From positions 1-27,884 of the IMG/VR virus record IMGVR_UViG_3300028862_000093: a stretch of DNA of 27,884 nt. One strand, given 5' to 3'. The stretch comes from a virus. The notes below the pieces were generated by a model that was not told where the DNA came from, did no database searches, and worked only from the letters and a program-made list of their open reading frames with translations. Made by a program: the position numbers and the translations under genes. This document shows, piece after piece, positions 1 through 6,919 of the stretch; positions within the stretch are counted from its first letter, which is position 1, and each line of letters starts with the position of its first letter.

Positions 1-10
1 TTGTACAATA

Positions 11-41
11 CAAAGGTATAGTATAAGAATTCTATCTCAAA
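11..41 (-). promoter_or_regulatory. Leftward Bacteroidota-type promoter leading out of the window
   Basis: On the minus strand there is a TTTG box (plus-strand CAAA at 38-41), a 19-base spacer and a TACCTTTG box (plus-strand CAAAGGTA at 11-18). This matches the Bacteroidota primary sigma factor consensus TTTG-N19-TAnnTTTG with the typical spacing. It lies just past the terminator of the leftward operon at 66-87, so it should start a new leftward transcript for a gene outside the window. Confidence 0.6.
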
Positions 42-60
42 GATTATTACTGTAGCTACA

Positions 61-87
61 TAAAAAAAGAGGACCTTAGTCCTCTTT
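61..87 (-). terminator. Rho-independent terminator of the leftward operon
   Basis: A perfect 9-bp inverted repeat, AAAGAGGAC at 66-74 and GTCCTCTTT at 79-87, has a 4-base loop. Read leftward it is followed by a T run (A run at 62-68 on the plus strand). It overlaps the stop codon of the gene ending at 86. Confidence 0.8.
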
Positions 88-1108
88 ATTTGTTTGGGTT
101 CTTTAGTTTCCCTTTTATATTAAAAGGTTTACCAGGAACAGCCCAATCTAATTTATCAAAGTCATATATGTCAGAGTACTTCACAGTGTTAGTAGGTTTA
201 TCATACTTCATACTAAAATGTCCCAATACATTTAAAGGAGTAAGGTCTTTTGTAGAAGTGTCTCTATCTTTCCAAGCCTGTCCTTCTTCTACTCCCACTG
301 TCTTTCCTTTATTGAACATGTTTCTTAGTTTGAATAGATAATCCTCATCTGCCTTATAGTCTTCATTAGGTTCTTGGCCTTTAAGTTTGGGGGCATTAAC
401 TCTCATTCTCTTTTTTAAAGCCATGGTATCTAGAAGTATCTGTTGCTCATTTGCTAAAGGCATTCTCACAGAACCATCTGGATTTTTAGGAAGGTATTTA
501 TTGTTATAAGGAAGGTCTAAACGTTTTCTCCAAGCAGCATCTGATACTTTATCAGTAACCTCATCATAAGCTTTATAACCTCTTGCTATGTCTCTAACAT
601 ACTGAAATCCTTGTTTTATTCCAGCTGGACTAAATGTAGGAGCTAAGGCTGTAGGATCTATAGCATTATAGAATCTCTTTGCTAATGCTCCACCTGTTTG
701 ACGTTTAGAAACTACTAATTTCTTTAATACATTAGTCCCAGTTTTATACCCATTATTAGCAAACCAAGTTCCCTGTTCTTGTGGAAGTTGTATTCCTGTG
801 TTTGTTTGTTTAGCGTAATCATATGCAGGATCTTCTCCCCCAAGAAATCTCAAAGTACTATCTCGAACTATTTGCGGAAATACATATCCTTTACCATCAT
901 CACTCATTAGATGTGTAGATGCTTCACTATCAGGTTCTCCTTCAAATCCTTTTAAAGTATTAGTTTTTAAAGTAGGAGTATTAGTCTCCCTTAATCTTTT
1001 AACCCAATCTAGATTTTTATTAGCAGTTAGAACACTATCAACATATGCTGGTTTATTAGTTCTAAATAAGTTACTTCCAGCCTGATGTTTAGGAATTAAT
1101 TTCTTCAT
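86..1108 (-). CDS. Phage protein with N-terminal LIPKHQ tag; possible virion or cargo protein
   Basis: This 340-residue, lysine-rich, soluble protein starts with MKKLIPKHQAGS, almost the same N-terminus as the upstream gene, although the rest of the two proteins is unrelated. Around residues 60-125 it has an STHLMSDDGKGYVFPQIV stretch and then a GTWFANNGYK stretch. From memory this resembles a short module in many uncharacterised phage proteins (STHxM...YPT...FAxGSWK), some of them large virion proteins; this could not be checked. There is no signal peptide, membrane segment or catalytic motif. Its start overlaps the stop of the upstream gene as ATGA (1105-1108), so the two are probably translationally coupled. 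A terminator follows directly. Function is not known; a packaged internal protein is an inference. Confidence 0.75.
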   Translation of the reverse strand: MKKLIPKHQAGSNLFRTNKPAYVDSVLTANKNLDWVKRLRETNTPTLKTNTLKGFEGEPDSEASTHLMSDDGKGYVFPQIVRDSTLRFLGGEDPAYDYAKQTNTGIQLPQEQGTWFANNGYKTGTNVLKKLVVSKRQTGGALAKRFYNAIDPTALAPTFSPAGIKQGFQYVRDIARGYKAYDEVTDKVSDAAWRKRLDLPYNNKYLPKNPDGSVRMPLANEQQILLDTMALKKRMRVNAPKLKGQEPNEDYKADEDYLFKLRNMFNKGKTVGVEEGQAWKDRDTSTKDLTPLNVLGHFSMKYDKPTNTVKYSDIYDFDKLDWAVPGKPFNIKGKLKNPNK

Positions 1109-2433
1109 AATTTTTTCTTAGGTATACAAATTTTACCGCCCATTCTTTTAAAAGTAATCTCTTTAGGTGGTTCCTCTAATAAATCGAATCGGTGTGGAAT
1201 CTGACTAGCTTCTGTTGTACGAGGAACTACAGGATTATTTTGAATTAAATAAAAAGGTTTCCCAGCTTTGTCTAACATTCCAGACTCTTTCTCTGCTTTT
1301 AATCGAGTATATAGATTACCAGTAGAACTGTCTACGGTACCTCCCCATCTAGTAGAATAATCTCTGGGATTAAACTTCCATAAATCTTGTGTTACTAAAG
1401 TCGGTTTATCTTTAATAGTTTGTTGTTGCATCATATGTCCACCAATATCATCAAAAGCCCCAACTGCAGATTCTGTAGCTCCAGTAGGAGTAGTTGGAAA
1501 TCCAGTTTCACCTGTTGCAATAGGTTCTCCATGTCTTATTCTAGACTCCATAATATATTTCTTTGTTCCTGGATAGAGTTTTTCATATCTCTCGCCTAAT
1601 GGAATAGTACCTATGTCTTCTCCAGCTTCTATAAAACCTTTCTGATTACCATATAGATATTGTTTTATTAAATTTCTATCAGTAGAAACACTTCCTAATT
1701 TACCAATTTGTCCAGAATATCTACCAAATACAGGAGTCTCACTCCCAACATTCTTTAATAAAGATGAAGATATAACAGGAACTCCTCCAGAAATATCCAT
1801 CACCTTCTCAGCTGCTTTTTTAATAGGAGTCTTTAAAGGAGTCTTCATTAACCAAGGCATCATTCTATTTCCAAGAGCTTCTCCATATAATAAAGCTAAC
1901 TCTGTTTTAGGAGTTGCTGTTTTAGGAACTTCCTGTAATAATTTCTTAGGATTTAAAGACCAGTGATTTAAGTTTAAAGCATGAAATCCTTTCTCAGCAT
2001 CGTCCACAGTCACACCTTTTATAGGCATATCTTTCCATTCCTGTGGAATTCTCTCTGATAATTCTTTGGCTGCCTGCTGTCCTTTTCTCCCGACAGATGC
2101 CATAGGTAATATAGCACCCATAGCACCACCCTCAGTCTTAGTCCTACCTGACACATAGTCATATAATCCAGGAACTCCTGTTAGTTCTGCTGCAAATCTA
2201 GCTGCTGGGTGTACCCCATATAACTTATCACGTAATCTTCCTATAGGATTAGAAGTGTCTTCTCTTATTTCACTACGATCTTCTCCCTCATCTTCTAAGG
2301 GTTTATTTTTTCCATATTCTTTTGGTGCATTAGGATTACCTCTGGGGTATGCTTCTTTTTCTCTCTCAAATATTTGAGGAGGAAGTTTTTCTACTTTCTT
2401 TCCTCCCTGTGCCTTAGGTATTAGTTTCTTCAT
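1105..2433 (-). CDS. Hypothetical phage protein with N- and C-terminal Gly-Gly tags
   Basis: The protein has 442 residues from the ATG at 2433 (MKKLIPKAQGG). An in-frame ATG at 2457 is rejected because it would lie upstream of, or at, the transcript start expected from the -7 box at 2460-2467. The first residues repeat the tag of the downstream gene but with different synonymous codons, so selection acts on the peptide. The C-terminus has a second basic Gly-Gly element ending in GGKICIPKKKL. Between them are a proline-rich stretch and a mixed region around FGRYSGQIGKLGSVS and FDDIGGHMMQ, with no enzyme family recognised. It is first gene of a two-gene leftward operon, coupled to the next by an ATGA overlap. 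A virion-associated role is inferred from the shared tag only. Confidence 0.75.
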   Translation of the reverse strand: MKKLIPKAQGGKKVEKLPPQIFEREKEAYPRGNPNAPKEYGKNKPLEDEGEDRSEIREDTSNPIGRLRDKLYGVHPAARFAAELTGVPGLYDYVSGRTKTEGGAMGAILPMASVGRKGQQAAKELSERIPQEWKDMPIKGVTVDDAEKGFHALNLNHWSLNPKKLLQEVPKTATPKTELALLYGEALGNRMMPWLMKTPLKTPIKKAAEKVMDISGGVPVISSSLLKNVGSETPVFGRYSGQIGKLGSVSTDRNLIKQYLYGNQKGFIEAGEDIGTIPLGERYEKLYPGTKKYIMESRIRHGEPIATGETGFPTTPTGATESAVGAFDDIGGHMMQQQTIKDKPTLVTQDLWKFNPRDYSTRWGGTVDSSTGNLYTRLKAEKESGMLDKAGKPFYLIQNNPVVPRTTEASQIPHRFDLLEEPPKEITFKRMGGKICIPKKKL

Positions 2434-2459
2434 ATGTAAAATTAATTTAATTTCCAACG

Positions 2460-2467
2460 CAAAAGTA
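2460..2467 (-). promoter_or_regulatory. Leftward -7 box, half of a divergent promoter pair
   Basis: The minus strand reads TACTTTTG (plus CAAAAGTA), matching TAnnTTTG. Transcription would start near 2453, about 20 bases before the ATG at 2433. No good TTTG box is present at the expected upstream distance, so this rests on the -7 element and its position. Confidence 0.5.
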
Positions 2468-2480
2468 CAAATATTTTCAT

Positions 2481-2488
2481 TAACTTTG
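2481..2488 (+). promoter_or_regulatory. Rightward -7 box for the membrane-protein cassette
   Basis: TAACTTTG matches the Bacteroidota TAnnTTTG element and lies 20 bases before the ATG at 2509. It is separated by 13 bases from the opposed leftward -7 box at 2460-2467, so the two promoters overlap on opposite strands. The upstream TTTG box is not evident. Confidence 0.55.
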
Positions 2489-2508
2489 CCGTTTTAAAAC
2501 CATATTAT

Positions 2509-2901
2509 ATGAAAATAAATCAACCTGAAGTAGGATTCTGGCAAGAAATTTTAGCAAATGGAAAAATTGCTAAGAGTTTTATGAGATTACTTGAGTCTTT
2601 CTTTTTTATTCTTTTATGCACATATACTTATTTTTCATTTGTTTCCTATCATGCTCAATTTGCTATATATGTAGATCTCCTTAGAAATAATTGTATTACA
2701 GAACAGACTTTTGTAGCATTGACTTTACAATTAAAACAAATAAACTGGGATGTATTTGGAATTTTAGTAGTAGCTACAGTAGTACCTAAAGCTATCCAGA
2801 AATTTGCCGAGGCAAAAACTGGTATAAAAGACACAACTGAAAGTTCAGTTACAACAACAACAATAGATAAAACACAAACAACAGTTCCACCAAATAATTA
2901 A
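2509..2901 (+). CDS. Small two-helix membrane protein, candidate holin
   Basis: The protein has 130 residues with two hydrophobic segments, about residues 28-46 and 82-96, and a hydrophilic Thr-rich tail (SSVTTTTIDKTQTT). Size and topology fit phage holins, which form pores in the inner membrane to release endolysin, but holins are too varied to identify without a search. The next gene, two bases downstream, encodes another membrane protein with a coiled coil, and the pair is closed by a strong terminator, which fits a lysis cassette. The endolysin itself lies some 14 kb away at 17313. A promoter -7 box is at 2481-2488. The lysis role is inferred. Confidence 0.7.
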   Translation: MKINQPEVGFWQEILANGKIAKSFMRLLESFFFILLCTYTYFSFVSYHAQFAIYVDLLRNNCITEQTFVALTLQLKQINWDVFGILVVATVVPKAIQKFAEAKTGIKDTTESSVTTTTIDKTQTTVPPNN

Positions 2902-2903
2902 TA

Positions 2904-3614
2904 ATGGAAGCACAAGTAATTCAGGATAAAGTCCTAGTAGTCAAGACAACACTACAAAAATGGTTAGGTTATTTAAAGTATGTCATTGTGGCAGGTTTAG
3001 TAATCACAATAATTGTTCTATATTATCAGAACAAAAGTTTAGATAAAAACAATCAGATACAAGCAGTAGAATTAATGGCTGCTAAAGACTCAGCAGTAAT
3101 GTATAAAACTAAAGCAGGACAAGCTTATTTTCAAACTAAAGCTGTAGAAATAGAGAAGAATGCTTTAAAACAATCTTTAGAAGCTCAAGGATTTGATTTA
3201 AAACAATTAAAAGCAGAGAAGGTTGTATGGAGAAATGTGGAATCAGCATTAAGATTAGAATTAAAAGTTGCTGGCACTATACATACTAATGTAAAAGACT
3301 CTACTGTACAAGACTCTGTTCCAAGTAAACCTCCTATAACAATACAAAAAATAGATTGGACCAATGAGTATTTAACATTAAATGGTGTAATAAAGAATAA
3401 AATATTTGATGCTACGTATGATTATAGAATAAAAATTAATTCAGTAGCTGAAAAGAAAGGTAAATCATTTATAGTAACTACTTCACTCTCTGATAAACAA
3501 GCCACTATAGTTAGTGGATCTCAATTAATAATCACACCAACTTCTAAATGGTATATGAAACCATGGTTATGGGGAGTAGTAGGATTAGTCGCGGGACATT
3601 ATATAACTAAATAA
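2904..3614 (+). CDS. Membrane-anchored coiled-coil protein, possibly spanin-like
   Basis: The protein has 236 residues. An N-terminal transmembrane helix lies at about 24-41, followed by a long charged helical region to about residue 125 that is likely a coiled coil. A globular, probably beta-rich part (about 145-205) comes next, and then a short hydrophobic C-terminal segment at about 221-233 (WLWGVVGLVAGHYITK). I recall proteins of this layout in Bacteroidota phage lysis regions. With membrane segments at both ends and a periplasm-sized helical part, a spanin-like role is possible. It follows the two-helix protein with a two-base gap, on the same transcript, and ends at a perfect terminator. 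Function is not proven. Confidence 0.7.
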   Translation: MEAQVIQDKVLVVKTTLQKWLGYLKYVIVAGLVITIIVLYYQNKSLDKNNQIQAVELMAAKDSAVMYKTKAGQAYFQTKAVEIEKNALKQSLEAQGFDLKQLKAEKVVWRNVESALRLELKVAGTIHTNVKDSTVQDSVPSKPPITIQKIDWTNEYLTLNGVIKNKIFDATYDYRIKINSVAEKKGKSFIVTTSLSDKQATIVSGSQLIITPTSKWYMKPWLWGVVGLVAGHYITK

Positions 3615-3615
3615 G

Positions 3616-3643
3616 AAAAGCCAGCTGAGTAGCTGGCTTTTTT
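3616..3643. terminator. Bidirectional terminator between convergent genes
   Basis: A perfect 11-bp inverted repeat, AAAAGCCAGCT at 3616-3626 and AGCTGGCTTTT at 3631-3641, has a 4-base loop and ends in a T run on the plus strand and AT-rich sequence on the minus. It sits between the rightward gene ending at 3614 and the leftward gene ending at 3642, so it can serve both. Confidence 0.88.
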
Positions 3644-4094
3644 AATGCTGTAACATTTTCTTTAACATCGGACTATAAAGTATTCCTCCATTTTTCTCAA
3701 CAATAACTTTCCTAGGACCTTTTCCTCCGGTAGTCACCATCCCATCCTTGGCCATTAAGACCTCATCACACTCCTCTTTCATAGTACCATCAGCCATACG
3801 TCTATTCCTACATTTAGACTTACCAGATCCTCTAAAAGTTTTATTAACATTTACTTTTCTCCTAAGTTTTGGTCTACTAGCTAATAATTCCTCATCTTTT
3901 ATTTTTGGAGATTCTATCTCACCTCCATCTTCTTTCTTATGGAAGCCGTGATGTTTTTTCATAGTCATTGCAAATGCTTTTCGTTTAGGTGTGCATGTTG
4001 ATTTAGTCATTGGTGTACAATATCCTTTATGCTTAGGATTTACTGCACCTTGAATCCAATTACCTTTTTTGTTTTTAGGGATTAATGCTGTCAT
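3642..4094 (-). CDS. Basic Cys-containing phage protein with LIPK tag and Gly-Gly motifs
   Basis: This strongly basic protein of 150 residues begins MTALIPKNKKGNWIQGAV. The segment of residues 11-55, with W13, C26, C34 and the basic AFAMTMKKHHGFHKK end, resembles short WIQxA...C...K modules I recall in uncharacterised phage proteins (unverified). Further Gly-Gly elements are KEDGGEI near 54-60 and KNGGILY near 134-140; the latter resembles KKGGVIY in the protein encoded at 6920. Cysteines 95 and 109 add to the first pair and could bind metal. It is the second gene of a leftward pair, overlapping its upstream partner by ATGA (4091-4094). High charge suggests nucleic-acid contact or packaging within the head, as inference. 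Confidence 0.72.
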   Translation of the reverse strand: MTALIPKNKKGNWIQGAVNPKHKGYCTPMTKSTCTPKRKAFAMTMKKHHGFHKKEDGGEIESPKIKDEELLASRPKLRRKVNVNKTFRGSGKSKCRNRRMADGTMKEECDEVLMAKDGMVTTGGKGPRKVIVEKNGGILYSPMLKKMLQH

Positions 4095-4573
4095 AATTTA
4101 TTAGTTAAATATTGGTAAGGAGTTTCACCTACTTCTCTAGGATATCTTTTAAGTAAAGTTCTGTAACCCACTTTCTTAGTAATTGTATCTTCTTTTGTAC
4201 CAGTAGAACTCATAGGTAATCCTCTAATTTTATTAGTGAGGTTTGTATATTGAGCTTCTAAATCAGAATATTCAGGTGACATTGGAATAGTTTTATCTCC
4301 ATACTGTTGAGATAATGCATTAAAAGTAGAATCTAATTGTGCATTTCCAAATCCAGGTTTACTTGCTCTCTCTAAAAATTCTTTTACAGGCACAGTTGGA
4401 TTAGCTGCTTGCCATAAAGCAGTGGCTTTTGCCTGTTCTTGATTTAGTTTAGATCCTAGTGTTTGAAGTAATTGAGAAAACTTGGGGCTCTTCTCAGAGG
4501 TTACTATATTTTTAGTCACTCCTCCAGTCTGATGTTTAAGTATGTTTTTCTTTTTTACTAATTTAGTGTTCAT
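4091..4573 (-). CDS. Hypothetical phage protein with N-terminal KHQTGG tag
   Basis: The protein has 160 residues and begins with a basic leader (MNTKLVKKKN) followed by ILKHQTGG at residues 11-18. This is a shifted version of the LIPKHQAG/LIPKAQGG tag of the other leftward genes. The rest is mostly helical and soluble, with a Gln/Ala-rich part (about 35-55) and a C-terminal RTLLKRYPREVGETPYQYL stretch. No family is recognised. It is first gene of the second leftward pair and is served by the divergent promoter at 4602-4637, with transcription starting near 4599. It may be a virion or cargo protein because of the tag. Confidence 0.7.
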   Translation of the reverse strand: MNTKLVKKKNILKHQTGGVTKNIVTSEKSPKFSQLLQTLGSKLNQEQAKATALWQAANPTVPVKEFLERASKPGFGNAQLDSTFNALSQQYGDKTIPMSPEYSDLEAQYTNLTNKIRGLPMSSTGTKEDTITKKVGYRTLLKRYPREVGETPYQYLTNKL

Positions 4574-4601
4574 TATATTTTAGAATTTAACGTGAAACTT
4601 A

Positions 4602-4637
4602 TTTGCAAAGTTAAAGTATTTTTCATACTTTTGCAAA
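4602..4637. promoter_or_regulatory. Interlocked divergent promoter pair
   Basis: Rightward: TTTG at 4602-4605, 20-base spacer, TACTTTTG at 4626-4633. Leftward: TTTG (plus CAAA) at 4634-4637, 20-base spacer, TAACTTTG (plus CAAAGTTA) at 4606-4613. Both boxes on each strand match the Bacteroidota consensus. The outer boxes form two copies of the palindrome TTTGCAAA (4602-4609 and 4630-4637), each shared between the -33 box of one strand and the -7 box of the other. Two polymerases could not bind at once. It drives the genes at 4573 (leftward) and 4674 (rightward). Confidence 0.72.
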
Positions 4638-4673
4638 CGATAAAAGATTTAATTTAAACTCAAAAACAGATCA

Positions 4674-5063
4674 ATGGAATTACACGAACTAAAGGATTAC
4701 CTAGATGAAAAGTTTGCAATGAATAATGAGGTCCTAAATGAAAAATTTACTAATGTTAATGAAAAGTTTGCCAACGTAAATCAAAAATTAACTTCAATTG
4801 AAATGCAAACAACTAAGACTAATGGGAGAGTTAATAAATTAGAAATTAAAATGGAAGATATAGATAAGGAATCTATTACTCATATAATTAAATGCCCCGT
4901 TAAAAAAGAACTAGATGATTATAAAACAAAGATGGAATCTGATTTACTTCTATTTACGGTAGTTAGGAAATATCCTAAAACAAGTACATTTATTATAGGA
5001 GTGTTAATCTTACTACTTGTCTCAGGAAGTATTGAGAATGTGAAAAATCTACTGGGATTTTAA
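4674..5063 (+). CDS. Coiled-coil protein with C-terminal membrane anchor (XhlA-like layout)
   Basis: The protein has 129 residues. Residues 1-65 form a predicted coiled coil with near-repeats of an EKFxNVN unit at about 23-38, and a TKTNGRVNKLE segment follows. A single hydrophobic helix lies at about 104-121, and the protein ends a few residues later. This layout is like haemolysin XhlA-type and other phage tail-anchored proteins, some of which take part in lysis, but no decisive signature is visible. It is the first gene after the divergent promoter at 4602-4637. The gene for a nuclease starts 12 bases downstream. Function is uncertain. Confidence 0.7.
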   Translation: MELHELKDYLDEKFAMNNEVLNEKFTNVNEKFANVNQKLTSIEMQTTKTNGRVNKLEIKMEDIDKESITHIIKCPVKKELDDYKTKMESDLLLFTVVRKYPKTSTFIIGVLILLLVSGSIENVKNLLGF

Positions 5064-5074
5064 AAAGTAATACA

Positions 5075-5986
5075 ATGAATGAATTAATATATGATAAAAG
5101 GAATGGTAATGTAGCTTTCAGAGATTCTGATCACTGTTACTTTGACCTTAGAGACCCAAATAAAAAATATGTATCTGTTACCACTTGTATTCAAGACTAT
5201 TATGAAAAGTTTGATGATTATTTCTGGAGTCATTATAAAGCATTAGAGGCATTACATGGCTTAGAAGAATTTAAAGGAACTCAAGTAAAGAAAGATCTAT
5301 TAAACTTTAAAGTTTGGAAAGATAATTATGCTAGTACTTTATATATTTCCCCAGAATTAGTACATGAAAAAGCTAAAGAAATTTCTGAGGGATATAAACA
5401 ACATAGTCAAGAAGCTTGTGAATATGGTACTGCTTATCATCTTGAGCAAGAATTAAAATTTTATACTCCCAAATGGAACTTAGGTACATTTGATGGGAGA
5501 TTTTCAGAACATTCTAATGAATATATTTGTAAAAAAGATTATTACGAACTTGATTTAGAATATGGAGTATACCCAGAATACTTAATTTCCTGGGAAGAAG
5601 AAGACTTACGTATCTCGGGACAAATAGATTTACTTATAAAAGAAGGAAATACTATTTATCTACTTGATTACAAAACAAATGCAAAAGGAGTAGAGGATAA
5701 ATCTTATTATAATCATAAAACTAAAAGTTTTAAGATGATGAAATATCCAGTTAACAACTTGCAGGACTGTACTAAAGTCCATTATCAATTACAACTTAGT
5801 TTTTATGCTAGACTTTTACAGAAAATAAACCCAAAGTTTGAAATAAAATTACTACTTTTGAAACACTGCTCCAGAGATGGTGTCGAAACAGACATTGAAT
5901 TGGAATACATTCCTAATGAGATTGATAAGATCATTAAGGACATCAAAAAAAGAAATTATATTGAACGCGAAAGGAATAAAAGATGA
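5075..5986 (+). CDS. PD-(D/E)XK nuclease, RecB/Cas4-like exonuclease
   Basis: The protein has 303 residues. It shows the ordered motifs of the RecB/Cas4-type PD-(D/E)XK nuclease fold: GTAYH at 118-122 with a following Glu (E124/E126), GQID with the metal-binding D185, LLDYKTN with D198 and K200, and the Q-rich helix QLQLSFYARLL near 238-248. Together D185, D198 and K200 form the D...(D/E)xK centre that hydrolyses DNA phosphodiesters with a divalent metal. Such nucleases in phages act in recombination, replication-fork processing or host DNA breakdown. The following gene overlaps its stop by ATGA (5983-5986). Which of these roles applies cannot be told from sequence. Confidence 0.85.
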   Translation: MNELIYDKRNGNVAFRDSDHCYFDLRDPNKKYVSVTTCIQDYYEKFDDYFWSHYKALEALHGLEEFKGTQVKKDLLNFKVWKDNYASTLYISPELVHEKAKEISEGYKQHSQEACEYGTAYHLEQELKFYTPKWNLGTFDGRFSEHSNEYICKKDYYELDLEYGVYPEYLISWEEEDLRISGQIDLLIKEGNTIYLLDYKTNAKGVEDKSYYNHKTKSFKMMKYPVNNLQDCTKVHYQLQLSFYARLLQKINPKFEIKLLLLKHCSRDGVETDIELEYIPNEIDKIIKDIKKRNYIERERNKR

Positions 5987-6249
5987 GTTTAATTGATATA
6001 GTAGAGGGTCACCTCAACGAACTTACAGGAAAACATAAAGATTTAAGTGAAAAAAGATTATCTATTTGCAATAATTGTCCCATAGTAAAACAGTCTGGAA
6101 TAGGACCTATATGTGACTCTGATAAATGGATAAATAAAAATAATGAAAGCTCTGAAGAATACTTCGAAGGAGCTACAAGAGGATGCGGCTGTCGATTATC
6201 CGCTAAGACAGCTTTAAAACATGCACGATGTATTATTGGAAAGTGGTGA
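5983..6249 (+). CDS. Small Cys-rich, probably zinc-binding protein
   Basis: The protein has 88 residues with six cysteines: C29 and C32 (CNNC), C44, C68 and C70 (CGC), and C83 in the final ARCIIGKW. The pairing of CxxC with a later CxC and single cysteines fits a zinc ribbon-like fold. I recall small proteins with a similar GCGCR...C..GKW ending in crAss-like phages, which could not be checked. The start overlaps the nuclease stop, suggesting coupled expression and perhaps a joint role. No enzyme activity is suggested. Confidence 0.75.
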   Translation: MSLIDIVEGHLNELTGKHKDLSEKRLSICNNCPIVKQSGIGPICDSDKWINKNNESSEEYFEGATRGCGCRLSAKTALKHARCIIGKW

Positions 6250-6309
6250 TTATGATGCTCAACATAATAATATTAATAAAATAGAGCAAATATAAATAAT
6301 TTAATAAAT

Positions 6310-6630
6310 ATGACAATGGCAAATGTAAAGGCAAACCACAGTAATGTAGTGGTCAAAGTACTTAAAAATAAGTACGTAAAAACAAAAACAGAGAGTGGAT
6401 TAATTCTTCCCTCAGGAATGGCACTCTCACAAGAGACTGGACAGATCGAAAGTGATCTAACTGAAATTATAGCACTCTGCGAAATCGTAGATGCAGGTCC
6501 GGAATGTAAGTATCATAAAATAGGAGATGAGGTATACTCAGATTCTAGAAGTTTTAGACCAATTCCTTTTTTAGGATTAGGTTATTTTATCATCAACGAA
6601 CAGAATATTCTGTGTAAAGTAGTTGAGTAA
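6310..6630 (+). CDS. GroES (Cpn10)-like co-chaperonin
   Basis: The protein has 106 residues. The order of elements follows the 10-kDa chaperonin family: an N-terminal strand VVVKVL, a mobile-loop-like part KTESGLILPSG (about 27-37), the strand EIVDAGPECKYHKIGDEVY (compare GxVxAVGxG...VGDxVL in GroES), and a C-terminal NEQNILCKVVE resembling the exDILAvv end. Length matches GroES (about 97 residues). Phage co-chaperonins such as T4 gp31 replace GroES on host GroEL so that a large capsid protein can fold. The gene lies in the morphogenesis region, so a role in folding the capsid protein is likely but inferred. A start two codons later (MANVK) is also possible. Its TAA overlaps the next ATG. Confidence 0.62.
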   Translation: MTMANVKANHSNVVVKVLKNKYVKTKTESGLILPSGMALSQETGQIESDLTEIIALCEIVDAGPECKYHKIGDEVYSDSRSFRPIPFLGLGYFIINEQNILCKVVE

Positions 6631-6857
6631 TGGAATTAGAAAAAGTATATTATCTCCCCGGAGAATTATGCGAAGTTAAACACAAGATTCTTAATAAACC
6701 TATCATGGTGGTCAAGAAAAAGGTGACTAAAACTATTCGCCCTAAACCCACAGATATTAAAAAAGACTTCCTACAGGGTATCATATGTTACTGGTTCTCA
6801 ACAGATATGGTATATCATGAGCAAGTCTTCTCAACAAAGGACTTAAGAAAAGTATAA
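6630..6857 (+). CDS. Small YodC/DUF2158-like protein
   Basis: The protein has 75 residues. YLPGELCEVKH near the N-terminus, then NKPIMVVKK, and IICYWFSTD...EQVFSTKDL at the C-terminal half follow the pattern of YodC/DUF2158 proteins (GDxVxLKSGGPxMTV...CxWF...FxxxxL). These are small beta-rich proteins of unknown function. Similarity is by eye only. It is coupled to the GroES-like gene by a TAATG overlap and is the last gene before the terminator at 6862-6893. Confidence 0.65.
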   Translation: MELEKVYYLPGELCEVKHKILNKPIMVVKKKVTKTIRPKPTDIKKDFLQGIICYWFSTDMVYHEQVFSTKDLRKV

Positions 6858-6861
6858 TAAA

Positions 6862-6893
6862 AAGAAAGGTTTAGAATTATCTAGGCCTTTCTT
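6862..6893 (+). terminator. Hairpin terminator
   Basis: Inverted repeat 6862-6875 with 6880-6893, 14 bp including two G-U pairs, with a 4-base loop. The downstream T tail is weak (gtcatttt). It closes the accessory gene block before the gene at 6920, which has no clear promoter of its own, so read-through is likely. Confidence 0.65.
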
Positions 6894-6919
6894 GTCATTT
6901 TAAATAATTAATAAAAACT

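Noticed and set aside
90-341. Rightward frame of 83 codons inside the leftward gene at 86-1108, and similar antisense frames at 12658, 14028, 17003, 19174, 21859, 24240, 25313 and 25565
   Set aside because: They lie wholly within strong genes, have no start signals or recognisable motifs, and read as shadows of the coding strand.
2434-2457. Upstream in-frame ATG extending the leftward 442-residue protein by 8 residues (MEIKLILH)
   Set aside because: It lies at or before the transcript start expected from the -7 box at 2460-2467, and the MKKLIPK start matches the other tagged proteins.
6250-6309. 60-base gap before the GroES-like gene considered for a small gene or promoter
   Set aside because: Only a 10-codon frame is present and no TAnnTTTG box is seen; it is AT-rich spacer.
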